Shown piece by piece: positions 46,313 through 56,551 of a stretch of DNA of 59,639 nucleotides. The number at the start of each line of letters is the position of its first letter. Position 1 is the stretch's first letter. The position numbers and the translations under genes are program-made. This DNA comes from Marinilabiliaceae bacterium (GTDB lineage Bacteria > Bacteroidota > Bacteroidia > Bacteroidales > Marinilabiliaceae): NCBI GenBank assembly GCA_016933045.1, contig JAFGBR010000045.1, positions 1-59,639 on the forward strand, given 5' to 3'. The notes under the pieces are model-generated. The model ran no database searches and had not been told where the DNA came from. It was given only the letters and a program-made list of their open reading frames with translations.

Positions 46313-48706
46313 TCATAGTTTTACTTCAACTTTTTTTCCTGTATAGTTGATTATTTTATCGGCTTTTTGATCATAAGGTAAACCTGTTCCTTTTTGTTTG
46401 CTTACTTTTATGATTGATATTTCCATGCTTTTTGGCATTCCTTTGTATTGACCTTCTCGTGATTTCAATGTTAAGGTTTGTGTTGCATCATTCCATTTCA
46501 TTTCAATAGTTGCAAAAGCACCATCCTCATAATTGTAATTATCGCGCTCATCGTCATAAAAGGTAAACGATGCATCAGCACCCGGATATACACGTATTGT
46601 TAATGAACCTATTTTCTCATTTGCATATTGTACATTTGGACCGAACGGAATTATTGACCCTGCTTTTACATATAGAGGTAAAATATCGATGGGAGATTCG
46701 CGATTAATTGTTTGACCTCCATCTTTCAATTCGCCCGACCAGAAATCGAACCACTTAGAACCAGTAGGTAAATAAAGTTCGCGCGATTTAGTTTCATTGA
46801 AATTTGCTTGACCATTTTTACTATACATGTTTTTAGTTACCGGACATACCAATATTGATTTTCCAAACATATATTCATCGTTAATGTCAAGAGCCTTTTT
46901 GTCATAGGCAAAATCCATAACCAAAGCACGCATCATGCTCGATTGATTATTGGTAACATCCCATGATGTTGAATAAATATATGGTAATAAACTGTATCGT
47001 AAGTTGATGTATTTTTCAATTGCATCATATATGGGATCTCCTTTTTTTCCAAACTGGTAAATTTCACGTGGATAACCTTCCCCATGTGAGCGCATCATTG
47101 GGCAGAAAGCACCAAATTGCATCCAACGTACATGAAGTTCTCGATATTCGGGGTTTTTGAGTGGATTTTTAAAATTCCACAGGAAGAAACCACCAATATC
47201 GCTGTTCCAATGAGGTATTCCACATAACGATACATTCAGACCGGCCGAAATTTGATTACGCAGGGCATCCCATGAAGCCACCACATCGCCCGACCATAAG
47301 TTGGCTCCATAGCGCTGCTGACCTGCAAAGGCCGAGCGTGTAAGTATGAATAACCTTTTATCTTTTGTTTGAGCCAGCTGATGTTCAGCAACACCACCAA
47401 CTGTCATTAATGGAAAGGCGTTACGTACTTTTCGGAACGATCCCATGTGAGTTTTTGTATCAAAATCGGATGGTTTGATATTTAAATGGTCTGGTTCGGA
47501 AGAGTCAATCCACCAACCGTCAATCCCTTTCGATAAAAGGCCTGTGCTTAAGTATTTCCAATAAATATCACGTGCCTTTGGGTTATATGCGTCATAAACA
47601 CTGACCCCCGATGGATAATCCATACGCGGAGGCCATCCATCGCATCCCGATTGGGGCCAGGTGTTGAAATTGAATAGTGCGCCTATGCTATCAAGTTCCT
47701 TGTATGGTTTTGTCATAGGACCAAACGAATTCCATATTGAAATAATTATGTGGGCATTTAAATTGTGTACTTCATCGACCATTTTTTGTGGATTATAAAA
47801 GCCGGTATTAAGGAATTCCATGGCATTCCATTGGTAATTATTGCCCCAGTATTGCCAGTCCTGTATAATTCCATCGAGTGGAACACCCAGTTCTCTGTAT
47901 TTTTTAACTACACCAAGTAATTCATCCTGACTTTTATATCGTTCGCGACTTTGCCAAAAACCATAAGTCCAAAAAGGAAACATAGGAGCTTGTCCGGTAA
48001 GGTTTCGCATGCATGCAATAACACCATCGGAATTACCACCATACATAAAATAATAGTCTATGCCATCGCCAACATCCGATTTAAAATAAGTACTGTCTGA
48101 TGTGTCTTGAAATAAAGTTGGTGAGTAATTGTCCCAGAATAAACCATATCCTTTAACAGACTGAAAAAATGGAATGTAATCGTCCGTATTTCCTTGTACC
48201 ATGTTTAGTTTTACCCCTCGTTGCGACATTTTACCTTTTTGCTGTTGCCCTAAACCGTAAATTGTTTCATCACTATCGAGTACAAACGACTGGGAAACAG
48301 TAAATGTTTTCGTGCCAGCGTCGTCGAAATCGGTAAATGAAGCTCCATCTGTTAGTTCGCTAAGAAGCTTTTCATCATTGTTGAAAAAGGATATTGAACC
48401 AGTGCTTAGATTCAATCGAATCTGTAAGTCTTTGCTTTTTAGTGTCAGCTCATTGTTTGACTCCTTAATGCTAAAAGCAATTTTTTCGGGTGTTTTAATA
48501 ACAGAAAGGCTTTGTTTGGTAAATTCTTTCCCCATTGGATGTTTTATTACCCTAATAGATGAAGAACCATAAAACTGAAGTTCAATCTTAATAGAATTTA
48601 CAGATGTTATTACGCCTAAATCTGTCTTTTTAAAATTTTGTGCAATTGCTGTTTTATCAAGTAAAAGCAATAAAAGTAAAAGTGTAATAATTGATTTCAT
48701 TTTCAT
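46313..48706 (-). CDS. Secreted GH31 glycoside hydrolase (alpha-glucosidase/alpha-xylosidase type)
   Basis: 797 residues. The signal peptide ends at A19-I20-A21. The N-terminal beta-sandwich contains TIYGLGQQQKG and GYGLFWDNYSPTLF. The catalytic barrel covers about 240-590. The nucleophile is D400 in DGWWIDSSEP and the acid/base is D473 in LWSGDVVASW; HWNSDIGGF is also conserved. Proximal and distal C-terminal sheets follow. No extra binding modules and no T9SS tail, so it is probably periplasmic, unlike its large neighbour. Substrate (alpha-glucoside or alpha-xyloside) cannot be settled by eye. It probably finishes degradation of fragments released outside by the large GH31 enzyme. Confidence 0.92.
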   Translation of the reverse strand: MKMKSIITLLLLLLLLDKTAIAQNFKKTDLGVITSVNSIKIELQFYGSSSIRVIKHPMGKEFTKQSLSVIKTPEKIAFSIKESNNELTLKSKDLQIRLNLSTGSISFFNNDEKLLSELTDGASFTDFDDAGTKTFTVSQSFVLDSDETIYGLGQQQKGKMSQRGVKLNMVQGNTDDYIPFFQSVKGYGLFWDNYSPTLFQDTSDSTYFKSDVGDGIDYYFMYGGNSDGVIACMRNLTGQAPMFPFWTYGFWQSRERYKSQDELLGVVKKYRELGVPLDGIIQDWQYWGNNYQWNAMEFLNTGFYNPQKMVDEVHNLNAHIIISIWNSFGPMTKPYKELDSIGALFNFNTWPQSGCDGWPPRMDYPSGVSVYDAYNPKARDIYWKYLSTGLLSKGIDGWWIDSSEPDHLNIKPSDFDTKTHMGSFRKVRNAFPLMTVGGVAEHQLAQTKDKRLFILTRSAFAGQQRYGANLWSGDVVASWDALRNQISAGLNVSLCGIPHWNSDIGGFFLWNFKNPLKNPEYRELHVRWMQFGAFCPMMRSHGEGYPREIYQFGKKGDPIYDAIEKYINLRYSLLPYIYSTSWDVTNNQSSMMRALVMDFAYDKKALDINDEYMFGKSILVCPVTKNMYSKNGQANFNETKSRELYLPTGSKWFDFWSGELKDGGQTINRESPIDILPLYVKAGSIIPFGPNVQYANEKIGSLTIRVYPGADASFTFYDDERDNYNYEDGAFATIEMKWNDATQTLTLKSREGQYKGMPKSMEISIIKVSKQKGTGLPYDQKADKIINYTGKKVEVKL

Positions 48707-48918
48707 ACGTTAATTTCTCTTTTTATTTAATGTTAATGACTTATAAATATATAAAGTAGCAAATGTGTCATTCAATATTAAACAAACTTCTCTTTATATG
48801 ATAAGTTTATTGAATATATTTATTCAATGCATATACTGTTATTTGACAAAATCATTTATTCATCATAAAAAAATAAACACATTATGAATATTTCAAATTA
48901 AACCACTGAACGATATGA

Positions 48919-48958
48919 TTAAACGGAGGTACCTCTTTTAAAGACAACCTCCGTTTAA
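48919..48958 (-). terminator. Hairpin downstream of the 824-residue gene
   Basis: Twelve-base stem TTAAACGGAGGT/ACCTCCGTTTAA with a 16-base loop, 7 bases beyond the stop. No T-run follows on the minus strand, so it may stabilise the mRNA end or stop transcription only partly. The remaining 48707-48918 shows nothing recognisable. Confidence 0.6.
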
Positions 48959-48965
48959 ATGTTCA

Positions 48966-51440
48966 TTAGTTCTTCACTATTTTAAATAATTGGGTCCGGT
49001 TTTCTTTCTTAACCTTTAATATATATAGCCCTTTATTATTTATTGATATAGTTTCTTTGATTGAATTAATTTTTTGTGATAATACCAGTAAACCACTTAC
49101 ATCATATACTTCGATAGTTCCACTCGCCAGCCCTTGTATATGAAAAATTCCATTGGAAACTGAAGGATAAACAAGAACATTATTCATCTCATTGTTCCGA
49201 ATTGAAGTAGCAACAGAAATTGTAACCGAGTATGACAGTGTAGATCCATCCTCTGCAGTAACAACAATTGTAACTGTAGTATTACCTTCCGATAAATCAA
49301 TTAATCCATCACCAGAAACAGAAGCAAGCTGGTCATTAGCCGTTGCATTTAATGTAACTGATGCAGTTTCTTTTGGTACAACTAATGAATAAGTCAATGT
49401 TTCAGCATCGAATTCAGGTGATAACGTACCTTCAGTTGATGTAAGATTAGAAAGGGTTGCATCAGATGATGGAAGAACATTGAAATCGATAAAATAAGAT
49501 AGGGTATGTGTGCTATCTGCATCGTACAATACAATTTCTGTAGTTCCCGGGAGGGTTTCGGCTGGTATTACTTTAATATTGACATTATTTCCTGCTGTTG
49601 CAGTTACAGCAGGAACATTGGTACTACCTCCAGGTAAATCCATTTGATACAACTGAATACTTGTTGCATCCAAGCCGTCAATTGGTGTATTATTAATAGA
49701 TAATGATTGAATAAGTAAATCTGTTACATTTGAAACAGAAAAATTATCCCATTTAGAGAATCCGGCAGCACCATAATCTGTATATGAAAAATCAAAGCCA
49801 TGAGCCGAACCTTTTCCATTCACTTTAACACCAAGTTCCAGTTTTCCATCAGTTATTTCAACCAGTGTTGTTAATTTTTTAAATGGGCCTTCATCTCCAT
49901 CTGAAAAGGTATGATTACCAAAAGAAATACTCTCGTTTAATTTCATCCTTAGGGTATCCAAATTTTTCTGAGGATAGTCTGACTCTGATCCATATAATAC
50001 TGAATTAGAATTGGCATAGAGCCTTTGTGTTGTTTCTCTATCCTTTCGTACTGCCATATATCCAGTTACCAGATATTTGCCGTTTTCAAGCCCTGTAAGG
50101 CTTTGATGACAACTAACATCGCCTATTGAAGCATTCCATATTCCCATTGTATACAAACCATCCTTGGTCTGATCTCCGCCAGTGTTTGGTCCGACCCAGG
50201 CATAACCATCAGATCCGGCCATTGTCCATCCTACAGGATTACCTTCTACTCCTTCTTCGAAACTGGGATTTGACAGATAACCATAGTCATATATAATAGT
50301 ATAAGTTTCTGTTTTACCATTTTCGGCAGTAATAACAATTTCAGATTTGCCGTGCCCGTTAGTCAGAGTCACTTCATTGTTACCTGAGGTAACAGATGCA
50401 AGCGAGTCGTTGGGAGTTGCAGTTGGGATTACAGAAGCAGTTCCAAGAGTAATATATCCTTTATAATCGGTAATATCTGGATTAAATGCTGGTGATAACT
50501 CGCCATCACTAAGAGTTAAACCTGAAAGCGTAGCATCATTGGAAGCTTGAAGCACAGTATAATTAATCGTATAAGTTTTATTTGAGCCATCCAGACAAGT
50601 GACAACAATTGTTGATTTACCATAACCCGATGAAACATCAACTGCATCAAGACCGGTAGCTGTAATACCTTTGGCAGCAACAACTGCCGTTGGTGTAACT
50701 TCTGTTGTAAGTTTGGGCAGTGTTGCTGTGTAAGTATATACTGTTGAATCGAAATCAGCATCTAAAGAGCCAACGCTTAAAATAATATTTTCAAGGGTGG
50801 CAGTTGTAACATTAGCCAGTCTGAAATAATCGAATTTAAAGAAACCGGCATCTTCGTTAGTGGAATACGAAAAATCATATCCTAATACAGATCCTTTACC
50901 ATTCAGACGCATACCTATCTTTATTGAGTCACCGGTTACCTGCTTAACAACAGCAACCTCTTTAAATGGCCCACTCTCTGATGACGATGTTGCATAACCG
51001 GCAAAGCTATATATTTCAGTTGTCCCCAAAATGGCCAGGTTAGCAGATGAATATGCTGGTTCTGTATCTGCTCCATAAAGCTGAGATGTTGAAGAACCGT
51101 CTGATTCTGCAAATAACCTTTGTGTTGTTAGACGGTTATTGCTTACAGTCATCAAAGCTTTCACTTGATAATAACCCGGAGTAAGTCCTTTAACTGTTTG
51201 TGAAAACTCAACATCACCGATAGAAGAGTTCCAAATTCCCTCAATGTATGAACCATCTTTGGTTGCATCACCATCCGTATTAGGTCCCAACCAAGCATAG
51301 CCGTTTGCCCCAGTCCATGTCCAGCCACTATAATTTCCGGATTCAAAACTCGGGTTGGTTAAGCTTACTTCCTGGGCTTTTAGCGTAAAGAAGCCTAAAA
51401 TTATTGTAGCTACAAAAACGAGAAAATGTAATTTTTTCAT
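48966..51440 (-). CDS. T9SS-exported non-catalytic protein with two NPSFE/GYAW modules and cadherin-like repeats
   Basis: 824 residues with no enzyme domain recognised. Signal peptide at about 1-22 (LKAQ). Module A, about 27-211, has LTNPSFESG, NGYAWLGPNTDGDATKDG, GIWNSSIGD and TTQRLFAES. Two cadherin-like beta-sandwiches at about 214-297 and 301-386 have the 'SxGxLxxxFxxxxxxYxxxL' pattern. Module B, about 388-572, is a divergent copy of module A. A beta domain spans about 575-656, a third cadherin-like unit 659-744, and a Por-type sorting domain 751-824 ends LFKIVKN. The layout suggests a cell-surface or released carbohydrate-binding protein. Module A is very close to the N-terminus of the adjacent GH31 enzyme, so both probably bind the same glycan. 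It lies 78 bp after the GH31 gene. Confidence 0.85.
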   Translation of the reverse strand: MKKLHFLVFVATIILGFFTLKAQEVSLTNPSFESGNYSGWTWTGANGYAWLGPNTDGDATKDGSYIEGIWNSSIGDVEFSQTVKGLTPGYYQVKALMTVSNNRLTTQRLFAESDGSSTSQLYGADTEPAYSSANLAILGTTEIYSFAGYATSSSESGPFKEVAVVKQVTGDSIKIGMRLNGKGSVLGYDFSYSTNEDAGFFKFDYFRLANVTTATLENIILSVGSLDADFDSTVYTYTATLPKLTTEVTPTAVVAAKGITATGLDAVDVSSGYGKSTIVVTCLDGSNKTYTINYTVLQASNDATLSGLTLSDGELSPAFNPDITDYKGYITLGTASVIPTATPNDSLASVTSGNNEVTLTNGHGKSEIVITAENGKTETYTIIYDYGYLSNPSFEEGVEGNPVGWTMAGSDGYAWVGPNTGGDQTKDGLYTMGIWNASIGDVSCHQSLTGLENGKYLVTGYMAVRKDRETTQRLYANSNSVLYGSESDYPQKNLDTLRMKLNESISFGNHTFSDGDEGPFKKLTTLVEITDGKLELGVKVNGKGSAHGFDFSYTDYGAAGFSKWDNFSVSNVTDLLIQSLSINNTPIDGLDATSIQLYQMDLPGGSTNVPAVTATAGNNVNIKVIPAETLPGTTEIVLYDADSTHTLSYFIDFNVLPSSDATLSNLTSTEGTLSPEFDAETLTYSLVVPKETASVTLNATANDQLASVSGDGLIDLSEGNTTVTIVVTAEDGSTLSYSVTISVATSIRNNEMNNVLVYPSVSNGIFHIQGLASGTIEVYDVSGLLVLSQKINSIKETISINNKGLYILKVKKENRTQLFKIVKN

Positions 51441-51466
51441 AATTAAATAATTTAGTTTAAAGAGGA

Positions 51467-51501
51467 AAACAAGTGATGATTAATTCCAATTTTACTTGTT
51501 T
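51467..51501 (-). terminator. Intercistronic hairpin between large GH31 and 824-residue genes
   Basis: Stem AAACAAGT/ACTTGTTT with a 19-base loop in the 78-bp gap. There is no T-run, so it is more likely a partial terminator or mRNA-stabilising hairpin that sets the ratio of the two products. Confidence 0.4.
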
Positions 51502-51518
51502 ACCAGCCTATTTTTCTT

Positions 51519-54500
51519 TTACAAAAGAATCTTGTGAGAATAAGTTTCTGTATCCTTCACTAGAATGAGGATGTAAATTCCATGCTGAAGAGTATTGCTA
51601 TTTAAATTAATTGATTGGGTGTGAACACCTTCTTCTAAATGGATTGTTCCTCTATAACAACAGATGCCGTTCATATTAATTATTTTAAGTTGTGCGTCAG
51701 ATTCTGATGACGAACAGGATGAGATGACTACTGCTTTTTTATCAGTATCATAACTAAACTGACAATATTCTTCTTTCATCTCTAAAGGATTTACTATGGT
51801 TCCTGTTCCTGTTTGGGAAACTTGATCAAATGAATATCCCAGCCTTATTTCATCATAAGAACATGATATCCCGGCTGTATTGCCCAAATGGCAAACAATC
51901 TTATCGAAGCCACTATTTATTTGTACCTGTCCTGACGCACCAGCTGAATTTACATCTGGCTCTGTATCTGGACTGGGATTAATCCATAAATAGGCTTTTT
52001 CGTTTGTTGCGTCACCGGATGTTTCAATTTTAAAAACCAACCAGTCTTGTTTGCCTGTAAAAGCAGATGTTTCACTTAAAATGCTACTGGTATTATTGCC
52101 AACAAATCCTAACTGACTTTTGCCCCAGTCCTTACCTATTAGAACTCGCTCATCACTACTATTAAAGAGCGATATGCCCTGCCATGAGTTAGCTAATGAT
52201 GAAGGATTATTTATTTGAAGTAGAAAACTCAACCAAATATCATCACCTGAATCTTCAAATCTTGGTTCTATCGTTCTTGATGCTCTTAAACCTTCAGCAG
52301 ATGCTAGGTTGCCAATAAGTCTGTTCCCTTTTGTTGTGAGACCGGAATAAGCAGATGATGAACCAATTGTCATATTGGCACTAGAACCCTCATATAATAC
52401 CCAACTGCTGCCCCAGCCATTACCGGCTTCGCCAAGTCCATTAAGTTCATTATTAAGTTCATAGTCAAAAGGTTCATACAATGCAGTTGCAATAGTAGCT
52501 GTTGATACCTCTTCAAAGATCCATCGTTGAAAACCTCCGTCAATATCAGTTTGTTGTTCGAGCGCTCCTTCTGTGGTACAGCTTATTACTAAATCACTGT
52601 GAGAGGCTGTAAGTAAATAAACATCAGATCCTATATTGTTTATATACCACTGCTGATTAGCACCTGCAATATATGTGTCAACTGTAATAGCAGCTCCTGC
52701 GTTTGGCGAAGCCTGATTAACAGTAATTGATTCTCCAGTTGCCAAAGATGTTAGTTTAAAAGTATTCATTCCTGTTTTCTCAATTTGCCACATTTGTTTT
52801 TTTGCGGTGTCTTTAGCAGCCAGTTGAAGACCACTTTCTGATCTTTCGAGATAGAGACCGCTATTTAGTGGTCGGATTTGATAAGTCTTACTGCTTGTTT
52901 GAAAATAAGGTATTAATTCCGTATCGGTCAGATCAATACAATCCAGTACAACGAATGTTGAGTCCCCACCAAACTTTAGAGCATTTGTTCCAGAATCCAA
53001 AGGGGCGATGAAAGTCGCTTCGCCCCATGTATTCAAATCTCTGGTTGCATTGAGGTTTTGAGTTTGTATCTCCACATCATTTGCAAACATGGTTATTAAA
53101 TCTCTCGTAGATTCTGTTCCTAATGTATATCTCAGTTTTACATTGTATATTCCTGATATAGGTGCTTCAACAGAAAACAAAACCGAAGAAGAAGTTGAAT
53201 TCATTCCCTCAACATATCCGGTACCGGAATAATAATTATGAGTTGAGCCACTTACAGCATTACCTTCCAGTGAAGCATCTTCAGCTTCATAATGAAGGTT
53301 TGGCGCATTAAAAGATGGATTGTATTTAACAATTACCTCTGTGCCATCGTACTGCACAACTGTATCACACACAACAGGAGTATTAGCACCTACACCATAC
53401 TGTTCGTCAACCCAAACTACTCTAAACGTATGGTTGTTAACCATATTTGGAAAACTACCACTTCGGGTACCTATTGTCAGTTGTTGAAGTGCGTCATCAT
53501 AGGTAAGTGGAATAACAGCATATTCTCCCTGTTCGTATTTATATGTATCTCCTGCATCTTCGTAAATTGTAAATTGCCCGTCAGCGCCTCTGTAAACCCT
53601 AAGCTCAATAGGATCGGTTTTTTCACCGGTATATTGGATATCCGGCCCCATGGGAATGATAGACCCTGCCTTTATATAGATTGGCATGTTATCTAAAGGT
53701 ACATCTACATTAATGGTTTGGCTACCTTCAATTTTCTCGCCTGTCCAGAAATTATACCAGTCGCCAGCCGGAAGGTATACATCGCGATTTCGCTGTCCTG
53801 ATGTGGTAACCGGATTTATCATCATAAAAGGACCAAAGAAAAACTGATCGTCAATGTTTCTAACATTTACATCGTCCTGATATTCCATCACTAAATGGCG
53901 CATGATGGTGTAACTTTCACTGGTTACTTTCCAGCCAAGAGAATAGATATAAGGCATTAACCGGTATCTTAGCTTGTCGAATTTTACCATTGACTGAATG
54001 GTATTATTAGTAAGGTTTTGCGTTGATACCATTGACTTATCTCCCTGACCATGAATTCGATATATTGGACAGAAGGTGCCATACTGGAACCACCGTACCA
54101 TTAGTTCATTATTGTCGGCTGTTGACCAGTCGGTATACCAATAGCCACCAATATCTGTTGTCCAATAAGGAATGCCAGACAAGCTAAAGTTTAGACCACC
54201 AGAAAGCTGATGTTGAAAATCAGTCCAGTTGCTATGGATATCTCCAGACCAGGATGCTGCACCATAACGTTGCTGACCCGGGAAAGACGAGCGGCTAAGA
54301 ATAAATGCACGCTTTTCAGGGATATCTTTTCGCCATCCATGATAAAAGCCTGAAACGTGAGTAATTGGATATGTGTTGTAATAGGTAACACCAGAGCCTT
54401 TGGCTGTCATAAAGCCTTTCCTGTCAAAACCATCCGGATATCCTTGTGGCTCATTATTATCGGCCCACCAGGAATCCCAACCATGATTGGAGAACAATTG

Positions 54501-56495
54501 TGTGTTTACCTGGTTCCAGTAAATTTCTCTGGCTGCTTCATTGTGAGGATCGTAAAAATGATGATCACCAACGCTTGGATATAATGCACCTATATTGTTG
54601 TATTCCTGGTAATTGCTGCAGTTCTTGTGAAATACTGGCCAGATCGAAATCATGCTATGTAGATTCATATTATGCAATGAGTCAACCGTTGCTTTTGGAT
54701 CTGGATATCGGGTTGAATTTACTGTGTTAGAACCCCATACATCAGGAGTCCAGTAATCCCAATCCTGAACAATCACATCAATAGGTATTTTTGCTTTGCG
54801 GTATTCATTACCCATTTTAAGCAACTCATCGGCCGAAGTGTATTTATCTTTCGATTGAAACAATCCGTAAGCCCACTTTGGAAATAACGGGGCTTGTCCG
54901 CTCGCAGTCCGGTAGGCCGAGATTACACCATCCATTGTTGGACCGTACATGAAATAATAGTCAACCATATTGCCACTTTCAGAACTAAAAGAGTACTTTG
55001 TGTTTGATGATACTTTTCCGTTGAATACACTTTGAGAATAGTTGTCCCACAGGATACCATACCCTTTATTTGAAACCAAAAATGGCAAAGCTATTTCTCC
55101 ATTTTGTTGATCAAGTGTTTGGGTTTGACCTTTAAAATTCATGATTCCCTGCTGATGTTGGCCAAGTCCATACAATGCTTCATCTAAAGGTGAAATAAAT
55201 GTTGCGCCAATGGTATTGGTATTTAATGAGTATTGATCATATATAATTGGTTCAACACTTTTTGAGTCTTCAGATACAATCAGTTTTCCGGATTTGTTAT
55301 AATAGCGAACCTTTGAATTCAATTTGGTTACAACAACATCAAGAGTGGAAGTGGAAATTGTAACAGTTGTATCTGTTTCGGCAACTGAAAATGATGGCAA
55401 CTCCCATATTTTATTTACGATAATGGTATCTCCCTTGGGAAGTGATGCCTCTCTGCAGAAACTAACCCGAATAATATGATCGTTGCAAACCTGAATCCGC
55501 ATGCTTCCATCTACCAAAGCAAAGTTAACACCTGCAGTATCAGAATTGAAAGAAACAACTGTTTCTGGAGCCTGGGTTAAAACGGTATAGTTTATTGTAT
55601 ATGTTTTCGATTTAGATCCATCAATAGACTGAACCTTTATAACTGAAGTTCCACTGCCACTTGAAACATCAACTGCACCAGCACCGGTAATGGTTGCACC
55701 TTCGGCTGAGGGTGTTAGCCTTGGAGTCACTGTAGAGGTTCCAACGGATAACGTTGCTGTATAAACCGTATCATTCGACGTGAATGGTTCATCAAGAGAA
55801 CCTTCACTTAATATAATATTGTCTAAGGTTGCAACAGAAGAAACTTCATATAACCTGAAATGATCGAACTTAAAGAACCCGGCATCTTCTCTTGTGGTAT
55901 GAGAGAAGTCATAACCTAAAGAAGTAGATTTGCCGTTAACTCTAATTCCTATTTTCAAAGTTCCATCAGTAACCTGTTTTACAACTGCAATTTCGCTGAA
56001 AGGGCCATTTTCTACCTTTGAGGTTTCGTGCCCTGCAAAAGTGTACGATTCTGATCCGTTTAGTATAGTCAGGTTAGTTGCTGAGTAGGCCGTTTCTGTT
56101 TCGTCTCCATACAATTGAGATTTTACACTGCCATCTGATTCGGCAAATAGTCGTTGAGTGGTTAAAAGCTTATCTCTGTTATGGCTTACCGTCATAAGAC
56201 ATCTTACCTGGTAATAACCCGGCGAAAGCCCTGTAATGGATTGTGAAAACTCGCAATCGCCTATGGAGCTGTTCCAGATACCTTCAATGTATAAACCATC
56301 TTTGGTATTATCACCATCTGTATTGGGGCCTAACCAGGCATAACCATTTGCGCCAGTCCATGTCCATCCTGTTGAATTACCAGTCTCAAAACTTGGATTT
56401 GTAATTTGGTTGGTCATATCAGTCTGAGCCTGACTGACAGGAATTGCAATAAATAGCAATATTGCAATGAGATTTGAGAAATTGATTTTTTTCAT
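51519..56495 (-). CDS. Multi-modular secreted GH31 glycoside hydrolase with T9SS tail
   Basis: 1658 residues. Signal peptide at about 1-23 (VSQAQ). NPSFE/GYAW module at 31-220, shared with the next gene. Cadherin-like sandwich at 222-307. GH31 N-terminal sandwich at about 315-535. Catalytic barrel at about 535-870, with nucleophile D679 in WWADNNEP and acid/base D752 in WSGDIHSNW. C-terminal sheets run to about 1060. A CBM6/35-like module at 1067-1190 begins LHYEAEDASLEGNAV. A ricin-type beta-trefoil at about 1202-1328 has QxW motifs (KQMWQIEK, NQQWYINN, FQRWIFEE). A LamG-like sandwich at about 1335-1560 is followed by a probable sorting domain at about 1585-1658. Three or four binding modules on one GH31 enzyme imply attack on an insoluble or complex alpha-glycan outside the cell. 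Substrate unknown. Confidence 0.9.
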   Translation of the reverse strand: MKKINFSNLIAILLFIAIPVSQAQTDMTNQITNPSFETGNSTGWTWTGANGYAWLGPNTDGDNTKDGLYIEGIWNSSIGDCEFSQSITGLSPGYYQVRCLMTVSHNRDKLLTTQRLFAESDGSVKSQLYGDETETAYSATNLTILNGSESYTFAGHETSKVENGPFSEIAVVKQVTDGTLKIGIRVNGKSTSLGYDFSHTTREDAGFFKFDHFRLYEVSSVATLDNIILSEGSLDEPFTSNDTVYTATLSVGTSTVTPRLTPSAEGATITGAGAVDVSSGSGTSVIKVQSIDGSKSKTYTINYTVLTQAPETVVSFNSDTAGVNFALVDGSMRIQVCNDHIIRVSFCREASLPKGDTIIVNKIWELPSFSVAETDTTVTISTSTLDVVVTKLNSKVRYYNKSGKLIVSEDSKSVEPIIYDQYSLNTNTIGATFISPLDEALYGLGQHQQGIMNFKGQTQTLDQQNGEIALPFLVSNKGYGILWDNYSQSVFNGKVSSNTKYSFSSESGNMVDYYFMYGPTMDGVISAYRTASGQAPLFPKWAYGLFQSKDKYTSADELLKMGNEYRKAKIPIDVIVQDWDYWTPDVWGSNTVNSTRYPDPKATVDSLHNMNLHSMISIWPVFHKNCSNYQEYNNIGALYPSVGDHHFYDPHNEAAREIYWNQVNTQLFSNHGWDSWWADNNEPQGYPDGFDRKGFMTAKGSGVTYYNTYPITHVSGFYHGWRKDIPEKRAFILSRSSFPGQQRYGAASWSGDIHSNWTDFQHQLSGGLNFSLSGIPYWTTDIGGYWYTDWSTADNNELMVRWFQYGTFCPIYRIHGQGDKSMVSTQNLTNNTIQSMVKFDKLRYRLMPYIYSLGWKVTSESYTIMRHLVMEYQDDVNVRNIDDQFFFGPFMMINPVTTSGQRNRDVYLPAGDWYNFWTGEKIEGSQTINVDVPLDNMPIYIKAGSIIPMGPDIQYTGEKTDPIELRVYRGADGQFTIYEDAGDTYKYEQGEYAVIPLTYDDALQQLTIGTRSGSFPNMVNNHTFRVVWVDEQYGVGANTPVVCDTVVQYDGTEVIVKYNPSFNAPNLHYEAEDASLEGNAVSGSTHNYYSGTGYVEGMNSTSSSVLFSVEAPISGIYNVKLRYTLGTESTRDLITMFANDVEIQTQNLNATRDLNTWGEATFIAPLDSGTNALKFGGDSTFVVLDCIDLTDTELIPYFQTSSKTYQIRPLNSGLYLERSESGLQLAAKDTAKKQMWQIEKTGMNTFKLTSLATGESITVNQASPNAGAAITVDTYIAGANQQWYINNIGSDVYLLTASHSDLVISCTTEGALEQQTDIDGGFQRWIFEEVSTATIATALYEPFDYELNNELNGLGEAGNGWGSSWVLYEGSSANMTIGSSSAYSGLTTKGNRLIGNLASAEGLRASRTIEPRFEDSGDDIWLSFLLQINNPSSLANSWQGISLFNSSDERVLIGKDWGKSQLGFVGNNTSSILSETSAFTGKQDWLVFKIETSGDATNEKAYLWINPSPDTEPDVNSAGASGQVQINSGFDKIVCHLGNTAGISCSYDEIRLGYSFDQVSQTGTGTIVNPLEMKEEYCQFSYDTDKKAVVISSCSSSESDAQLKIINMNGICCYRGTIHLEEGVHTQSINLNSNTLQHGIYILILVKDTETYSHKILL

Positions 56496-56521
56496 ATCAT
56501 TTGACTTTTAATGCTTACAGT

Positions 56522-56529
56522 CAAATGTA
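56522..56529 (-). promoter_or_regulatory. Candidate -7 element of the large GH31 promoter
   Basis: Minus-strand TACATTTG fits TAnnTTTG, about 26 bases before the ATG. A TTG that ends the proximal operator repeat lies about 22 bases upstream and may serve as the -33, as expected for an activator-dependent promoter. Confidence 0.5.
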
Positions 56530-56551
56530 TTACTTGCAATATATTATATCG

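Noticed and set aside
53292-53696. 134-residue plus-strand open frame inside the large GH31 gene
   Set aside because: It lies wholly antisense to a well-supported GH31 coding region with intact catalytic motifs, and its composition is that of a mirrored frame. No promoter or ribosome site is seen.
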